In this document: piece after piece, positions 25,471 to 38,163 of the stretch | Layout of the letters: every line of letters begins with the position of its first letter | Position numbering within the stretch: the stretch's first letter is position 1 | Source: Ignelater luminosus | Lineage: Eukaryota > Arthropoda > Insecta > Coleoptera > Elateridae | DNA: 64,000 nt | Reading direction: 5' to 3' | Assembly (NCBI GenBank): GCA_011009095.1 | Contig: VTPC01001067.1 | Coordinates: 20,983 to 84,982, forward strand | The notes under the pieces: generated by a model | The model's database searches: none | What the model was told of the DNA's origin: nothing | What the model saw: the letters and a program-made list of their open reading frames with translations, nothing else | Translations under genes and position numbers: made by a program

Positions 25471-26263
25471 AGGCGGTTACTGAACTCCGCCCTTTTGCAA
25501 ACAACTAATGTGGAATTTTGAGATCTACTATGCATTAATAGTATATTATGTAACAAGTGCCAAAAGAGCATTGTTTTTGCACGAATGCGAAAGTTGTAGA
25601 CCTGTGTTACACACGCTGGTTTCTACGCTCGTGAACAAAAACTTTTTTTGATACAGTGATAGTGGCCAAAAGTAGTCCTTTTGTGCTCTAGTGCTCTAGA
25701 ATATTTCCTTTAGGCACTAGTGCTTAAAAAGCCGCTTTTGACACCAAAAACTGTATCGACAGTCGTTACTTTTGACACGGGCGTAGAGAAAATATTTTTT
25801 TTTATTTCTCAAAACTTGTAGTACAATATGTTGCGAGGAGACACAAACGTGTTGGTACTTCGTTACGTTGTTACATTATGAATTTGATTTTTCATAATAT
25901 TTAATAAATTTTGTTTATTATAGCTATAATTTAATAAATTTTAAAGTGCCCTATGCGTATAAAACATTTAAAAATTGTTAATACGAATTGAAAATTCTAT
26001 ACAATAGAATGTCTGGCGAAAGGTAATTTTTATCATGCGTGCGGCCCAAATATACCTTTAACAATTCAATTTTTAGTTTTGAGATTTTAAAAGACGCTAG
26101 CATATTTTACGGAGTTTTTCGTGAGCCTTCTTCGCTAAGTTCAATTATAATGAATCGAGGCGATTAAGTATTACAACTACGTTAGTTGAATATTGAGAAT
26201 AAACATATAAGTGTACGGAATTAGCTTTGGGAAGATATCCTTACCCAGTTTGGGGATTATTGA
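25471..26263. other. No gene recognised
   Basis: Between the dispersed repeat and the hAT element. It contains near 25660-25790 several short repeated phrases around GTGCTCTAGTGCTCTAG and TTTTGACAC, without a recognisable element. Confidence 0.35.
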
Positions 26264-26271
26264 CCTACGAG

Positions 26272-28046
26272 CAGTGTCTAGATTCAAGTATCTAGATCCT
26301 GGATCTAGATACGATCGCAAGATCTTGTATCTGAATCTAGGGACTGTTTTAAAGAATATCTTTTGATCTGATCTAGATACCGATTGAATGCATCTTAAGC
26401 CTTTAGATCCAAGATCCAATCTAGATCAATCGAAGTAATTATATTTAACTTTTGAAAAATTTCCTTTTTAATACTCAATTTCCGACATAATAAACACGCA
26501 AGCTTATCCATTCAAAAATAAAAAGTTTTTAAGCAAACTAAAAACTTGATTCTGCTGTTTTGCATCAGAATTATCAAACGATTTTATCATAAAAACAAAA
26601 TTTATAAATATGATGATTTTTATTAACTATTACACTACTAAAATATATTTAATAAACTAGCAACCACTTTGTATGTAGTTTCTAAATGTTTTAGGTTTAA
26701 GTATAAGCAAAACATACAATGAATAAAAATACAAGCATTTCTGCATTTTCAGGTAGTTAATTAGGTGTCATTCGGTCTCTCAAACTGCTTCTATGTATTA
26801 TGTTAGTACCCTTAGTCCAGCATGTTTCAGTAATTGTCTCGGCATATTTTAAAGGTAATTAAACAAATTTAAAATTTCCAGAATTTGAATCCTTTTCATA
26901 TATTAGGGATAGTCTCTTGACTTCGCTCACGAAATTCAGCAATAGGTAAAATCATTCATTCAAAGACATCACAATATCCTCTTAAATCATAAATTTTCTC
27001 ATAAATTTTCTCACCGACCATTAAAAGATTAGCTAACTGTTTCCTTTGACCAAGGTTCTTCACGATTATAACGCTTTCATGAATTCATCTTCATACATAT
27101 ATTTTATGTCCACAAAACCTGTGTTAGCAACTAAAAGAAAACGAGAGGATTAACATTCCCTACGTATTTCAATAGCGCGTTTAAGTAAAAAGTGCCTTTT
27201 CTTGCAAAGATCGATCTTGTCACGTTTTGAATTTTCTAAGGTATTATTTCTAAACAAACCGAAATAAGATGCGTTATACCTTCAGTCAGGCAAAAACAAC
27301 CCTGTGACGTATAGTATATAAAGGATAGGAGATAAACGAGGTCTCAACTTCTCTTAATAATTCTCAATTAGAAAAATCATCTGAAGATGAATTTTTTGAT
27401 TTTTTAAAAGTGAATCCACAGAAATCTCAATTTCCAATTGCCACACAATGTTTGAAATATTTAGAATGTACAGATAAAAACTGCTGACAATTAAATAAAT
27501 ATGCAATAATAAAAGAAATTTCTTTAAAACTGAATGGTGTACTGCCATCGTCCGCGTCTGTAGACAGGATGTTTAGTACCGGAGGTCAAATTTAACTCCA
27601 ATAAGAAACAAATTCAGTGACGATATTTTTAAAAATTTGCTAATCTTAAAAAGTAATAAAACTTAAACTGTTTATGCAGCAGGCATAATTGCACATTTTT
27701 ATGTAGCTATATTGTTATTAATTTACTAATTTGATCATTTATGTGTATATTAAATTTATAGCTATTTATATGTTGTATGTAAATTTTATGCATGTGATAT
27801 TAAATTTGTTAAATAATACAATCAACAAATCTATTTTGTATTATTAATTAGGTACATATTCTTAATCATTTCGTAAAACAGAAATAAAAAGGATCTAAGA
27901 AGGATCTAGATACTTTTTGATAGATCTGGAATCTGAATCTAGATACATAATTAAAAAGGTGATCTTGCATCTGAACTAAATCCATGTTTAAAAAAGTATC
28001 TGGATCTGGAACTAGATATTGAGAGGAAGGACCTTACCCAACACTG
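26272..28046 (+). mobile_element. hAT transposon, 1775 bases, with 8-bp target duplication
   Basis: The ends are CAGTGTCTAG... (26272) and ...CCTTACCCAACACTG (28046): a short hAT-type inverted terminus. Flanking octamers CCTACGAG (26264-26271) and CCTATGAG (28047-28054) match in seven of eight bases, the 8-bp duplication expected for hAT. Subterminal clusters of GATCTAGATAC-like repeats fill about 26280-26440 and 27890-28030, the likely transposase binding sites. A hAT C-terminal domain is encoded inside. The internal part 26670-27260 recurs inverted at 43515-44075. The element is decayed and shorter than an autonomous hAT. Confidence 0.85.
27330..27660 (+). pseudogene. hAT transposase C-terminal dimerisation domain remnant
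   Basis: The + strand reads FFDFLKVNPQKSQFPIATQC, then a stop, then LNGVLPSSASVDRMFSTGGQ, followed by further stops. The phrase LPSSA-V-R-FSTGGQI is the signature of the hAT dimerisation region in BED-finger hAT transposases. At least three stop codons and loss of most upstream coding sequence make it non-functional. It sits near the 3' side of the element with matching orientation. Confidence 0.85.
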
Positions 28047-28382
28047 CCTATGAGATACCATTCATCTTTTTTTACGGTCATTTTCATAATTGAAGGCAGT
28101 TTTTACTAACGGTAGCGACCCCAATTCAATTACTTAATTACAAGTTTGCACCCGAGTTACTGGAACAATCAAAGTTCTTGGTAACATCATTCTGGAATTT
28201 AGAAATTATAATCATCGACAATTAATGATTGTAAGATTGGAAATTTACCAGCAATAAAAGCGCTGTTTCGGAACTGGACGCATCATCTTTTGATTGCTAC
28301 TATTTATTCTCTTTTTGCTTGTGTATTTAAGAACGTAATATCTCGATCGTGACATTATTTTATTCCTACAAAATTAACCATA

Positions 28383-28930
28383 CAGGGTTAGCCAAAAGTC
28401 TGGAAACAGTCTTACTGTAGCAATACCGATAGAATTAGCGGAATAATAACCCTTGGGGTATATTAGACTATCTCATCTACATTCTGACAGGAAAAAAATT
28501 AATTCAGTTATCCAGTTTTGCGTAATTGATATCAACTTTTAATTTTTAAATGGCACCCTAGTATTTTGATGACATTTTCTCAATCTATATAAAATTGTAG
28601 ATACGACAGTGAAGAAAAAAATTAAATAAAATAATTTGCTTCGCTATAATAAATTAATAAAGTTTGCAGTTTTAGTGTATTTAGTCCTGTTAATAGGCGG
28701 AGCCATTATAATACTAGGTTGACGGCCGTTGCTAATGACCCGTATTGCCCTACCCCTTAAGTGTTGTATTCCAACCATTCCACCTCCCCACCTATAGAAT
28801 GCAGCTAGACGATGCAGGCGGAGCACAATAGACTAAAAATACATTCAAATACACCCCCAAGAGTTATTATTCCGCTAATTGTATCGGTATTGCTACAATA
28901 AGATTGTTTCCAGACTTTTGGCTAACCCTG
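28383..28930. mobile_element. MITE, TA-flanked, ~85-base inverted ends
   Basis: The left end starts CAGGGTTAGCCAAAAGTCTG and the right end is its complement (...TTTGGCTAACCCTG). Arms of about 85 bases include the shared AGCAATACCGATA and GCGGAATAATAAC. A TA dinucleotide flanks both sides (28381-28382 and 28931-28932). The interior is non-coding. This is a mariner-type non-autonomous element. Confidence 0.9.
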
Positions 28931-29636
28931 TATATTTAAGTTAGTTGTGGATTAAGTTTTCGCTTTAGTTTTAAGTTGTGAACCCAGTCCATCTGAATTG
29001 AGCCGTAATAAAGTTGAAATATTTGGAATAATCATTAAGAGATCGTTTTGATTAGAATTTTTGGAAGGGGAGGAGGTTATAACGTTACTGGAAGCAAGAG
29101 AACAAACAGTGAATAACAACAAATACCCAGATTAGCTTAAGGGCCCTGAATTGACAAATTCAAAATAAACAGAGCTTCCACGAAACTTCGTAACAAATGG
29201 GAAGATGTTTTTATGTTTAGATAAAAATCATTTTCGGAAAAAAGCTCTACATCATTTCAAATCAAGATGTGGCATAGGAGCTATGTTAAATTTCAAAAAC
29301 TAAATGAAGAAGAACAAGAAAGTTTAAATTACGAAACGGGTAAAGTATCCTTTGTCTTTCGGATAGCAAAAAATGTTATTAAAGTATATCGTTAATCATT
29401 AAAAGATATATTTGAATATAAAATCAACGTTTACTTTTGCGTTGATATATCACACAATTGGTTGAAAATAGTTTTAAGCAAACGCTGAATAGTTCAATAA
29501 TAATTCTAAATCCCAACTGAGAAAGAATACCTGGTTAGGTCTGCGTTTAATCATTTCTTTGGGCAAGCGATCTGGTTTATCAATAAAAAAGTAAAAACCG
29601 AGATAGAAAGCTATAATTTCTTTCTCTCATTCCGCA
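28931..29636. other. No feature recognised
   Basis: AT-rich spacer between the MITE and dispersed repeat copy B; no coding similarity. Confidence 0.35.
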
Positions 29637-30335
29637 GTTAAAACAAAAATTACATCCAAATAGTTTCCATTATACAGGGTGATTCAAAATGATACAAAAG
29701 AACCAAGTTTGTCTTTGGATTTTTCTTATGATAGATATATTCTGTAACACTTATCTTTAGCATGAGTTATTAGAGTATAACTAGCATACTAGTATAGCAT
29801 ACTCATATATTTAATTAAAAGCCTTAGAATCTTTTTAAGAGGTTACGAACGATCGATAAACGAGAAATTCAAGTTATTAACAAAGAAGCTATGTAGGTAA
29901 CATGAGTAATAAGTGTCAAGTAAAAACAAAAACTGCATGCCCTTGGGGAACAATAACTACTAAGACATTCAAACAAATCGAACATAATCAGAATTAGTGA
30001 TTCTCTATCTGCCCGTATGTGTCAAACTAAGCAAATCATGCTTTCAGAAAGTCGGTAGAAGTAGAAAAATGTAGCGAAACATGCAGTGCCGTAATAACTA
30101 ACACTCTTCCAGTGCTGGTATAGCAGAGCTGCAACTTGCGAAATTAGTGAACAACCTCTTTCTTAGTTTATTGTTTGCAAAAAAGTCACTTCATACCGCG
30201 AAATAAATTCTTAGAAAAAGGCGGAATGTAGCAGAATCACACCTACACGATCGCAGGTGTTTAGTTATGCTAATACATAAAGCTTGTTTACAGATAAACA
30301 AAGAATGATGAACACCAAGAATGATGCCAATCGGT
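29637..30335. repeat. Dispersed repeat, copy B, interrupted by ~365 bases
   Basis: Matches copy A (25090-25470) in two blocks, 29637-29905 and 30271-30335. The ~365 bases between have no counterpart in copy A, so either copy B received an insertion or copy A lost that part. A TA-CAGGGTGATTC terminus lies near 29672. No target duplication around the extra segment is obvious. Confidence 0.75.
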
Positions 30336-30976
30336 CTGGTAGTGATATAACAACAGAATTTCTGTCTGGTAGATTGGTTATAGTTTACGTGATAGCCAAA
30401 AAATAACATATTAAAATTTCAGCTTTGGTAAAATTACTTGTTACCTAAAAATGACTTTCTTACTTATTTATAAATCAAGGTCTGGCACGATGTTAACAAT
30501 GAAACCGTCTGGGAATAATAAATTAATATTACGAATTGTTTACTTAAAATAATGACATAAAAAGAAGTTATGTTAATATCATATTATTTTAAATTTTCTT
30601 TTTACCTGCATGCGGCTCGCACAGGTAAACGCAACGGAGAGGACATAAAAGTTTGCGCTTTGATAAAATCAAGTGATAAAAACGTTGCTAGCTTTCGTAC
30701 TAAATATAAATTACAAAAACAACAAAGAAAGTCCAACTTTTTAAAAAAAAATCACTTAAATCTCTGTCATCAGTAAGCATAATTCAGTACAGAAAGCTGC
30801 AACTGCTTTGTAAGTACTAGTAACAACTATGCAGAGAAGTCATTAAACAGTACTAGGCACGATCTTTCTGAAGAATTGAAAAAACAAAAAACCTTGAGTG
30901 AAGCCTGAACACCCTACGTCGCACATTGGGGTCGAAACCGTCAAAAACTGGATAATGGAGAAAAAATAAAGTTATA
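30336..30976. other. No gene recognised
   Basis: AT-rich; a short open frame at 30570-30776 shows no known similarity. Confidence 0.35.
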
Positions 30977-31685
30977 CAGGGTGTTTCATTAATAATTGGA
31001 AATATCTTAACTGTAGAATCCTGAGCTCAAAATATTAAGATTTAACCCAAATCACTTAGATAAAATGTGGCTCCTTACTAGGTTACAGGGTGTTTTATTT
31101 AAAAATTTAAAAACTATTCGCTTCAAGAAATCTTAATAAATAACATTATCTTTTGTTGCTAATAGGGATTAAAGTTTCATTTGCGTAATAAATGCAATCC
31201 TATGACCCAAAAACACCCACATAATTATTACACATTAAAATCAAACAACTGTGCCGCTTCATTTTTAACTTAAAATATCTCGAAAAATAATGACTATATC
31301 GCTATGGATGAAGAGTATGTTATTTATATAGAAAGTATTGGAGAATCGAAAAATTGTGCTTAAATGGCAATTCCGCCAGTGGCGTAGAATTTGGGAAGGA
31401 TCAACCATTCACTTGCCCCTATCGTACGCGTCTGGTAATAGCCAGAAACATTTATTTAACATAATGTGGTAGGGTGTACAGTACCTACACTTCCTGCCAA
31501 GTATGACAAGGATACGTCAAATAGTTTTAAAGTACTGGGTACAAATAGTTTTTAAATTTGTAAATAAAACACCCTGTAACTCAGTAAGGAGCCACATTTT
31601 ATCTAAGTAATTTGGGTTAAATCTTAATATTTTGAGCTCAAGATTCTACAATTTAAATATTTCCAATTATTAATGAAACACCCTG
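30977..31685. mobile_element. MITE with two nested layers of CAGGGTGTTT termini
   Basis: The outer ends (CAGGGTGTTTCATTAATAAT and complement) form inverted arms of about 145 bases and are flanked by TA (30975-30976 and 31686-31687). About 109 bases inside each end a second terminus occurs, CAGGGTGTTTTATTT at 31086 and its complement ending at 31576, both preceded or followed by TA. The shared arm includes GGAGCCACATTTTATCTAAG. Interior non-coding. The structure looks like one element inside the copy of a related one. Confidence 0.88.
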
Positions 31686-31687
31686 TA

Positions 31688-32242
31688 TAATGTCCAGTTT
31701 TGGCATATTTTCTTGTTCTACATACAATTATCTATCTAAAAATGTATTTGTATTGTACATTTTAATTGTTTATACTATTCAAAATGTTTGATAGAATTAA
31801 TGTGTTGAGCAAGTAGTGAAGCGGTGTCAATTCGATATAGATTTCTTTAAAAAAACTCCCTGATAAAAACTAAACAAAAACAAAAGCTGAGTGCCTCAAA
31901 ACATATTAATTAACTTCTAACTAATTAATATAATTAAAGCAATTAACCTAAGTGAATTCAAAATCCAATATTTCAAGCTCGCAAAAAGTTTTTCATCCAA
32001 AATCCTCCAAGATGTAAACAAAGATACGTAGTTTTTGGAAATATAAGATATATATCCCCTTTTGTAAGATATTGTTAGTTAAGATTAGTTCAGCGCGGTT
32101 CACACGTTCTGTGCCGCATGCATTCTTTCTCTAATAAAACAAATGAAAGCTGCGATTATTTATGATAATAGTAAAAATAATAAAAAAAGTTATTGACTGT
32201 TTATTTTGAATGACACTGTATATACTCGTATATATATATATA
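31688..32242. other. No gene recognised; short AT microsatellite
   Basis: AT-rich spacer ending in a TA dinucleotide repeat (about 32229-32242), into which the next element is inserted. Confidence 0.4.
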
Positions 32243-32763
32243 CCTGGTGGTCCAAAAGTCTGGGAACTGTTAAATATCTCGAGAAATACACTTCAGATTA
32301 GAAATTTACAAATACGTGCTCTTTTATTTTTAAAGATCTATTTAAACGTGACACGTAAAAACCAAGTGAGGGGTAGTTTTGAAAATGTAAAAAGGAACCC
32401 TCAATTTTTTTGTAGTTTTTGATTCGCTATCGAAAAATGTTTACAGCGATTGCGAGAAATAAAGAATCTCTAAATAAAAATGCAACTTTCTGATAAGCTT
32501 TTTCGGATTCCGAATCCGATCCTTATTCAAACATGAAAAAAAACATTTCTTATTTCTCCCAAGCGTCGTGTAAGTGTGGCGGGCTTCCCGTTAAAATTTT
32601 CAAAAGCACCTCTCACTCCACCCCCAAATGGGGGTGAAAGTGGTTTTTAGGTGTCATGTTTAGATAGATCTTTAAAAATAAAAGAATGCGTATTTCGTAA
32701 CTTTCTAATTTGAAGTGTATTTTTTGAAATATTCAACCGTTTCCAGACTTTTGGGCCACCCGG
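32243..32763. mobile_element. MITE, TA-flanked, related in its ends to 28383-28930
   Basis: Left end CCTGGTGGTCCAAAAGTCTG and right end complement CCGGGTGGCCCAAAAGTCTG, with arms continuing through TTAGAAA--TAC-AAATACG and TTTTAAAGATCTATTTAAAC. TA flanks both sides (32241-32242, 32764-32765). The ends share CCAAAAGTCTGG-AAC with the element at 28383, so the two probably used the same transposase type. Confidence 0.85.
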
Positions 32764-32765
32764 TA

Positions 32766-35532
32766 TATATCTACTACCATTGTAAGTTCATTAGAATTAT
32801 ATGTTATTAATATGGTTGTAAATGTTATTTTTATTTAATACTTGCCCAATTTCTATTCATTTATTGCGAAATATCAAAATTATATACCATTGTGCGTCGC
32901 GTCGGAAATGAAACATTTTCGAACATATGTTTGTGTATAATCTGTTGGTAAAATAATTTCCACCATATCTTATAATACACCCCAGTGAATTACCGTAGGG
33001 GAGCAACCTTTACGTGTCAATAACTCAGAAATTATTAAGTTACAGGATCCAAGACCTCGACATGGATAAAATTTTATCGAGATCGATTGATATCAGTTTG
33101 TGTGGTTGCATGAAAACCATAGTTATGTTTATAATGAACTGCAAAAATATTGAAAAAAAACAAAGTATAGTAATCTTAATAAAATAACAATCTGACAAGG
33201 GTAGAAAGAGAAGACACAAACGCAAAAGTTATTTTAAAATGTAAAAAAATTTAATTTTTAAACAACATAGACGGTCTATTTACGTAGTTACTTGAATGAT
33301 TGCAACACGAGCTTTTATCATCATGGAAAGTAAAAGCCATTACACGCTCATTAAATAATATACAATTGTATTTGGCTTAAATATAATCAAAACATTAATT
33401 TATTTTAAACCGCCCCTCTCAATGTATCACTTTGGTAATAAACATTTCCGAAAATTGAATGCATCTTTTGAAAAATAATTTTTTATAAAACAACAAACCC
33501 AATTATAATTTACGGTTGCGATTTAATGCTCCAATAGTATACACCAAAAGTCAATTTTAAAAGCTTAATCATAATATTGTAGATATTACAAATAAAACCG
33601 TTATTTAATAAATAAAAACGTAAAAATAATTTTTTAAATATTAAATTGCCCTTTCTTCATTGTATGTACTTTCAATAAGAAACTCAATGTAAGTATTTTA
33701 TCAGAAATCATTAAAATTCATTTAACAGAAGAATTGCGAAATTTTAAGACTCAGGGGAATTTCCTTATGGTAATACAAAAAATAATCTCTCTTCCTAGAA
33801 AGGATATCTTGTCAAACCCATTACATGTAGTAGTATGCGACAGTAAATGGAAAGTTCAAATCCGAAGTGAAACAAGACGGCGTCTCGGCGCCACATAAGC
33901 GGCGTCGCGTCGGCTCGTCCCTTGTTGCAAAATCAATTTTATAAAAACAGGTCATATCTCGTAAAATTGAATAGAATCCGAGATAAAAGTAATTAAAATC
34001 ATGAATGAATGAGCGAGTTACATTAAGTAATGCATGCAATCGGAGCAATCCTGAGGGAAACGGAATTAAATTAAGTTGGCTGTAAACAAATTGTACTACA
34101 TAATCTAAATTTAAAATGATTTCAATAATTTAAACAGTAATGATAATTATCTAATTAATATGTACATAATTTTTCACTGTCTTGATAAAGTCAATGCAAA
34201 TGGAAACTGTCATATGATATGCAATGCTCATAAAAGTAAAATTGGCTAATCTTTAGAATTTTTGTTTATTGTTGACAAACAAAACTGCCTAAATATAGAA
34301 TAAACTACTGAAAAATAAAACCATGAATGTAGTATAAACTGTTAACAGGCGCATACCAAATTTTCGTTACGGTTTTCTACATTATAGTAATACTTATAAA
34401 ATTTTTAAATTCTGTAATTGGCACGGATTGTTACAATGTCCATAAAATAAAAGAATTGACATTGATGCGTATGTAAGTTCATGCATTGCCGAGGGAAAAC
34501 AAACAAGTTTTTCAAGTTTTATTTTTAAAGAATACATAATCTTTGTTTTTGATGGTAGCTAATATACAGGTTGTCCCACCTAAAACGCTTTTTTTCATAA
34601 CTTCGTTATTTATACATTTGGAACAAAAATTCAAAATGTATTTTTTTTTTCGGCACTTGATTCATTATCACCTAATTTTATTTTTCTATATGCAGGGTGT
34701 TGCATGTACGCGTGATACATTTTTATCTTATATAGGATATCTTCACATATTTAGATTCCCCACGGAATCTGTTTTTCATCGGTGAAGAGTTTACCGTATC
34801 TAGGATGCATCGTTTAGCAATTATTTAAAAAAAAACAAATATTTTTTGTTTTGTGGATTTTGCATTAGTGGGCTGTATTTCACAGACTGTTTAAGATACA
34901 GGACTTGCTTTTTGCACATGTGTGACCTTAATAAGCAATAAATGGCTGTCAGAGTGTAATAATATCAACATCTTCATAAGATGGTTGGAAACACTTAAAA
35001 GTTAATAAACTGAATATCTTAATTTTTTTAAATGGAACACTGGGTGCAGGATTAAATTACTTAATAATTGTTACTAGGTTAAGCATAGCTACTTTTTAGA
35101 ATTATACTCAGTTTGCTATCTAAAGTGGTATTTTTTATAAGTAGTAACTGTACCTTCTAAAACTGATTAGAGTTACCATATTGGTCACCTAGATAAAAAC
35201 AAACATCGGGGAGGCACTTCGTAAGAAACGATAGAATTTGCCTTCGGCGTTTTGCAGGATTTCGATTTTGACTTCTTTGGATAGCGGATTATTATTTATG
35301 GCAAATAATGAACTCTCAAACGTGTAGGGTTGCGGGTGTTTTTAGTTAAGTAGTCACGACACAAATTTCCTGTTTTTGGTAGTTTTTAATCGTCCAGAAC
35401 GTGCTGCGTTGTTTTGAAAGGGCCACGACGCTTTCTTCGGATTTCTGGATTTCTATGCATAGCCCAGAACGCGTTCTGGAGGTTTTTTGCTCAATGAAGA
35501 ATTTCGACGTTTGTACCAAACATGAATCTATA
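32766..35532. other. No gene recognised; isolated element ends
   Basis: Largely featureless AT-rich DNA. A short GC-rich patch (about 33878-33920) stands out but encodes nothing recognisable. CAGGTTGTCCCACC near 34566 and GCAGGGTGTTGC near 34693 resemble mariner-type termini without clear partners. Confidence 0.35.
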
Positions 35533-36194
35533 CAGTGTGTTCAAGATAAGGATGCACAGCATGGGGATCTTGGAAACGGTAAGAGATACAGCATCGGTTA
35601 AATGGGATGAAAGTTGGATATTTATAGGACCTTTTTGTTGGAGTTTGCAAAATCTAGATATCTTAGATAGTTTCAGAGATATTTAAAAAAAAGTAGATTT
35701 CTCGATTTTCGTTATTATTTTTTCTTTTATTTATTTGAAGAGATATCGGAAAACTAAAACCACTTTTCTATTGCCACTTCTTGTTCTCTATTAAAATACG
35801 CTAACAAAATTCCGGTACAGAGTTTCGGTTTCGAGTAACCATCATCAATCTCATTTTTTAAATAGGCGAAAAAACAATTGAAAATTGTTTTGAATATCTC
35901 TTGTTGTCACGATTCGAATTTTGTTAGCGTATTTTATTAGAGAACAAAAAGTGGCAATGGAAAAGTGGTTTTAGTTTTCCGATATCTCTTCAAATAAATA
36001 AAAGAAAAAATATTAAGAAAAATCGAGAAATCTACTTTTTTTAAATATCTCTGGAACTATCCAAGATATCTAGATTTTGCAAAGGCCAACAAAAAGGTCC
36101 TATAAGTAACCAACTTTCATCCCATTTAACCGATGCTGTATCTCTTACCGTTTCCAAGATCCCCATGCTGTGCATCCTTATCTTGGACACACTG
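35533..36194. mobile_element. Near-complete palindrome, TA-flanked, 662 bases
   Basis: Inverted arms of about 290 bases cover almost the whole element, leaving a centre of about 80 bases. Ends are CAGTGTGTTCAAGATAAGG and complement, with TA on both sides (35531-35532, 36195-36196). Shared arm landmarks are GCACAGCATGGGGATCTTGG and GTTAGCGTATTTTA. Arms differ by only scattered changes. No coding. A fragment of a relative lies at 8640-8720. Confidence 0.9.
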
Positions 36195-36196
36195 TA

Positions 36197-38163
36197 TACT
36201 CAAAATCTGAATAAAAAAGTAGAAATACAGTTTTTGCCATAAATTGTTAGTTTTAAAATAAAGGATGACTCAAAAAATGATCACACAGTCATAACAGTAA
36301 TATATCAAGTAACGACCCTTGCCAAATTCTTTGTCCTCTTTAATGGGTAAACCAGGATATTAATGTTTTGAGTTAGAGGTTACGATAAATTAGAAATATT
36401 TAGATTTAGAAATTAAATTCTAATTGGAAATTTAATTTTTCTAGGGGCGTTTTTACATAAAGCAAATGCAATATTAAATTCTTATTGAATAAGTAAATAG
36501 TTAGCGTAACTTTAATTTAATTCTTTAACGTTATCAAACCTTGGTTAAATATAAAATTAAAATTTATTTTAATTACTGTGCTATTAAATTACATAAATGC
36601 TTTGATTAATCTGTTTGTAAAAAGTTCCTTCCTTCATTTTCTTATTATTTTAGTCAGTTTATTTTTTATAAAGAATACCCTTTGACTGATAGTCCATCAG
36701 ATTGGATACTCAGTGTATTTGGCACATTTACATATGAAAATTATAAACTAAAGTTTTATGCACACTATAAGCTGAAGTAAGTTTGAAATGAAACGAAATT
36801 GAAATTGGTTAAGAAATTCCTGTATTTATATGATAGCGATCGCAAACCGCCGATTCTTGAAGAACATTCGGTCACATAACTTTCTAGTCCGAGCAACCTG
36901 TGCATTCGGGATATATACGCCCCGATTCAAATTTTCTTTCGTAGTACTGCCCAATGGCTGTCCATACCTAAGGAAAGAGCTAGACTAATGTCATCCTTGC
37001 TCTCTTGATAGTTCCACTTCCAAATGCCTCCCGAGACGTGAAATTAGTAGCCTGCGGGACATCGAAGTGTCTTGCCGCCCTAATTCGTAAACTTGAAGAT
37101 GCGGTTCTGAGGAAGGTTGACCAAGTCCAAACAACTCACCATCCATAAGCTTCAGTAAACAATATCTACTTTAAGAATAACCTACTACTCCACAGGATGA
37201 AGAGGCAATAATGCCCACTGCAAGGGAGTTAAGCAAAAAGTACTTCTGGACTATCAGAATGTTTTGTACTTGACGCTGGCATCTTCCGACGTGCAACAAT
37301 ATTAAATGCTAGGAGTAATATTTATCTGCTCTATAAAAAGTATCGCCTGCAGGTAAGAACTTGGAATTTCTGTTCTGTACAAAAGACAAGGCAAAGCAGA
37401 GTTTCTGATATCTACTCCATTTAAAAGTTTTCACTGACATTGCCAGCAAACGCTTCTATTTACGTAGTATTCAAGTTCTCTCTCTCTGATTATCATTTCT
37501 TCTTCTACCAATTCAGATTCATAACTTTTACTGAGGCACCTAACAAACTTGCTTAAATGCAGCATGCCTTTCCTGCTCCATAAAATAGCTTGAGCCTTTT
37601 TCCTTAAAATTAGCAGAGTTAATTGAATAACAGAATTTAATACGTCAACCGCAACTATTACGAAAATATTTCCCAGCATCCTTTAAATGAATAACTTGAG
37701 ACGATTCTATCCTAAAAATGAGCTCTGTGCTCTACTCCATACTCCAAATTTCTTGAGATGTTTGCACTCAACGCCTGTGCTGGTCCAACTAAGATTAAGA
37801 TTCTGTCTTAATATCAGTTTAATGGCACTTTCAATTTTGTGTAATTTAAGAACGAACTGCAGTCTTTACGTAGGGATAGGCAACACATATTGCAGATAAT
37901 GGAATTTCAATAATAACTTGCCAACGGTTTCTACAGCTATTCTTTCAAAAAAGAAATAAGAAGCTTCTTCATTATTTACGTCATCTATGACGAATATGCT
38001 CATGTGATCTGTGTTGCATATGAGTATGTAATATAATAAAACTGGCATGTATAATTGAAACCTAAATAACTTTTAGTTTTACCCGATACGTAAATGAATA
38101 ATAAAAGTTAATTTGAATTTATCTTCCTCAAGCTAATCACTTCATAAATAAGTTTAAATTAAA
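36197..38163. other. Gene-free stretch upstream of GMC gene 2
   Basis: A moderately GC-richer portion (about 36830-37300) has no recognised similarity. On the minus strand 37679-37431 an 82-codon open frame with one hydrophobic segment is present; I cannot assign it. The core promoter of gene 2 should lie just before 38164 but no diagnostic element is obvious. Confidence 0.35.

Noticed and set aside
37431..37679. Minus-strand open frame of 82 codons with a hydrophobic segment, considered as a chemoreceptor fragment
   Set aside because: No receptor signature motif, no splice context, and the neighbouring frames are full of stops.
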